From Bacteroidales bacterium (GTDB lineage Bacteria > Bacteroidota > Bacteroidia > Bacteroidales > JAOZMU01): 7,050 bases of DNA. Position 1 is the stretch's first letter; each line of letters starts with the position of its first letter. Made by a program: the position numbers and the translations under genes. The notes under the pieces are model-generated. The model worked only from the letters and a program-made list of their open reading frames with translations, searched no databases and had not been told where the DNA came from. The DNA lies in the NCBI GenBank assembly GCA_029934165.1, contig JAOZMU010000173.1, positions 1-7,050 on the forward strand, written 5' to 3'. Positions 5,867-7,050 of the stretch are shown here, piece after piece.

Positions 5867-6778
5867 CTAATTTTTTGTTAATTCCTGAAAAACTTGTTCA
5901 AGGCTTATTTTCTCTTTTTGCATTGACAACACTGTCAGTGAGTTATCTACTGCAAACTTAAACAAAACAGGACGAACATCTACATTTACTAAACTTTGGA
6001 TTGCCCAACTTTTGTTCCCTATTCTCCCAACTTTTTCAACACCGTCCAGTGCCTCAATTTTTTCTATATCTACATCATTATCAAGCTCTAATACAACGGT
6101 TTGCATTTTTTTTGTGTGCGAAATAATATCGCTTGCAGAATCGGCGGCAACTATTTTGCCTTGGTTGATAATAATAACTGTATCGCAAATTGCTTCGACC
6201 TCTTGCATAATATGCGTAGAAAGCATAATTGTTTTTTCCTTGCCTATTTCCGAAATAAGATTGCGTATTTCTATTATTTGATTTGGGTCAAGTCCCGTAG
6301 TTGGTTCATCAAGAATTAGTACTTTAGGGTCATGTATAAGTGTTTGTGCTAATCCAACTCTCTGTCTATATCCTTTCGATAATTCGCCAATTTTTTTGCG
6401 TTGTTCAACTGTCAATCCTGTTTTTTCAATCATCTCGTCGATACGGCTGCGAGTGCTACGACCAAGTTTGTATAAACCGGCTACAAACTCAAGATACTCA
6501 CGTACATACATATCTAAATAGAGCGGATTGTGTTCTGGCAAATAGCCTACATTTTTGAGAACTTCGAGCGAGTTTTGTTCTATGTTTAACCCATTGACTT
6601 CCACTAATCCAGAGGTTGGTGGAATGAAACCTGTTATGATTTTCATCATTGTAGATTTTCCTGCGCCGTTAGGTCCCAGAAAACCAACAATTTCGCCAGT
6701 CCGAATTTCAAATGAAATATTATCCAAGGCAAATTGTTTGCCGTATAGTTTTGTTACGTTAGATACTTTTATCGACAT
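5867..6778 (-). CDS. gldA: ABC transporter ATP-binding protein GldA
   Basis: This 303-residue protein is the ATPase subunit of an ABC exporter. In Flavobacterium, GldA works with the membrane proteins GldF and GldG and is required for gliding; the cargo is not established. Seen here: Walker A GPNGAGKST (35-43), a Q-loop region with E82 in GYLPEHNPLYLDMYVREYL, the signature LSKGYRQRVG (133-142), Walker B LILDE (154-158), D-loop GLDP (162-165) and the switch histidine H189 in STHIMQEVEAICD. The Q-loop segment, LSKGYRQRVGLAQ and GLDPNQ stretches match what I remember of GldA, and the length is normal. Residues after about 215 form the family's C-terminal extension. GldF and GldG are absent from the window; in F. 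johnsoniae gldA also lies apart from gldFG. The start ATG at 6778 has no Shine-Dalgarno sequence. The stop codon TAG is 6 bases before the aminotransferase start. A generic ABC-2 ATPase is the fallback identity. Confidence 0.88.
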   Translation of the reverse strand: MSIKVSNVTKLYGKQFALDNISFEIRTGEIVGFLGPNGAGKSTMMKIITGFIPPTSGLVEVNGLNIEQNSLEVLKNVGYLPEHNPLYLDMYVREYLEFVAGLYKLGRSTRSRIDEMIEKTGLTVEQRKKIGELSKGYRQRVGLAQTLIHDPKVLILDEPTTGLDPNQIIEIRNLISEIGKEKTIMLSTHIMQEVEAICDTVIIINQGKIVAADSASDIISHTKKMQTVVLELDNDVDIEKIEALDGVEKVGRIGNKSWAIQSLVNVDVRPVLFKFAVDNSLTVLSMQKEKISLEQVFQELTKN

Positions 6779-7050
6779 AATTTACAGGTTTTTATCGTAC
6801 TTGCATCGTTTTATAGCCTTTTAAAATTGTTATAGTTTTTTTCCACAAAGTGTAGTAGTTTTCTCCACTTTTTAGAGTTCCTTTTTCAAAGGTACGTAAA
6901 TTTTGGCAAAAACCATAAAAATAGGGTTTGTTCATAAAAAGTTTTAATTATTGAAATTCGCCATACAAAGGCAATTTAATTTAGTCCCCAAAAATACTTA
7001 TAAGTAATGGAAAATTAATAATTAATAATTTTGCTTACGCCTGATTTAGT
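6779..7050. other. Non-coding region upstream of gldA
   Basis: No credible gene is visible. The part next to gldA is the presumed leader of the operon, with a candidate -7 box at 6887-6894 and a 6-base inverted pair AAAGTG/CACTTT (6847-6852 and 6866-6871) just inside the leader. Further right are a 12-base palindrome (6995-7006) and a short tandem of ATTAATA units (7015-7028), both plausible by chance in AT-rich DNA. Confidence 0.5.
6887..6894 (-). promoter_or_regulatory. Candidate -7 promoter box of the gldA operon
   Basis: On the minus strand TACCTTTG matches TAnnTTTG. A TTTA at 6916-6919, 21 bases upstream, differs by one base from the -33 TTTG. The predicted start near 6880 gives gldA a leader of about 100 bases. 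The surrounding GTACCTTTGAAA resembles the boxes at 634 and 4670, which supports the call. Confidence 0.5.

Noticed and set aside
6995..7006. 12-base perfect palindrome TACTTATAAGTA
   Set aside because: It could be an operator, but it is a single copy more than 200 bases from gldA, in AT-rich DNA, with no neighbouring gene or second site to support a role.

Overview
The window most likely comes from a member of the Bacteroidota. Four things point there: an ATP-binding protein with strong GldA character, several -7 boxes of the Bacteroidota type (TAnnTTTG, in one case with a well-spaced TTTG at -33), A-rich gene starts without clear Shine-Dalgarno sequences, and AT-rich DNA. The three tRNA genes do not encode their CCA ends. 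All recognisable genes lie on the minus strand, so transcription runs from right to left.

Layout in the direction of transcription. From 7050 to 6779 there is a non-coding leader with a candidate promoter at 6887-6894. gldA (5867-6778) is followed after only 6 bases by a class III PLP aminotransferase gene (4679-5860), and the two probably form an operon. A -7 box sits directly behind the aminotransferase stop codon and opens a 312-base non-coding stretch (4367-4678) that carries an imperfect inverted repeat. Next comes a 564-residue membrane-anchored protein (2672-4366) with four tandem beta-sandwich-like modules and a YfaP/DUF2135-like C-terminal domain. After about 100 bases follows an exported metallophosphoesterase of the purple-acid-phosphatase type (693-2570). 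The left end holds tRNA-Phe, tRNA-Ser and tRNA-Pro (596 down to 246), with a well-formed promoter in front, a terminator-like hairpin after tRNA-Phe, and a long hairpin terminator after tRNA-Pro.

The genes do not form an obvious single pathway. GldA is the ATPase of an ABC exporter linked to gliding and type IX secretion in this phylum, but no GldF or GldG partner is visible. The aminotransferase looks metabolic. The two large envelope proteins are neighbours and both probably act outside the cytoplasmic membrane, but a joint role is only an inference. The most unusual structure is a promoter-like repeat: an exact 23-base duplicate at 31-53 and 461-483, and a diverged relative at 4635-4681 whose similarity to the first copy continues into the presumed leader. 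I found no CRISPR array, insertion sequence, integrase, toxin-antitoxin pair or recognisable defence system.
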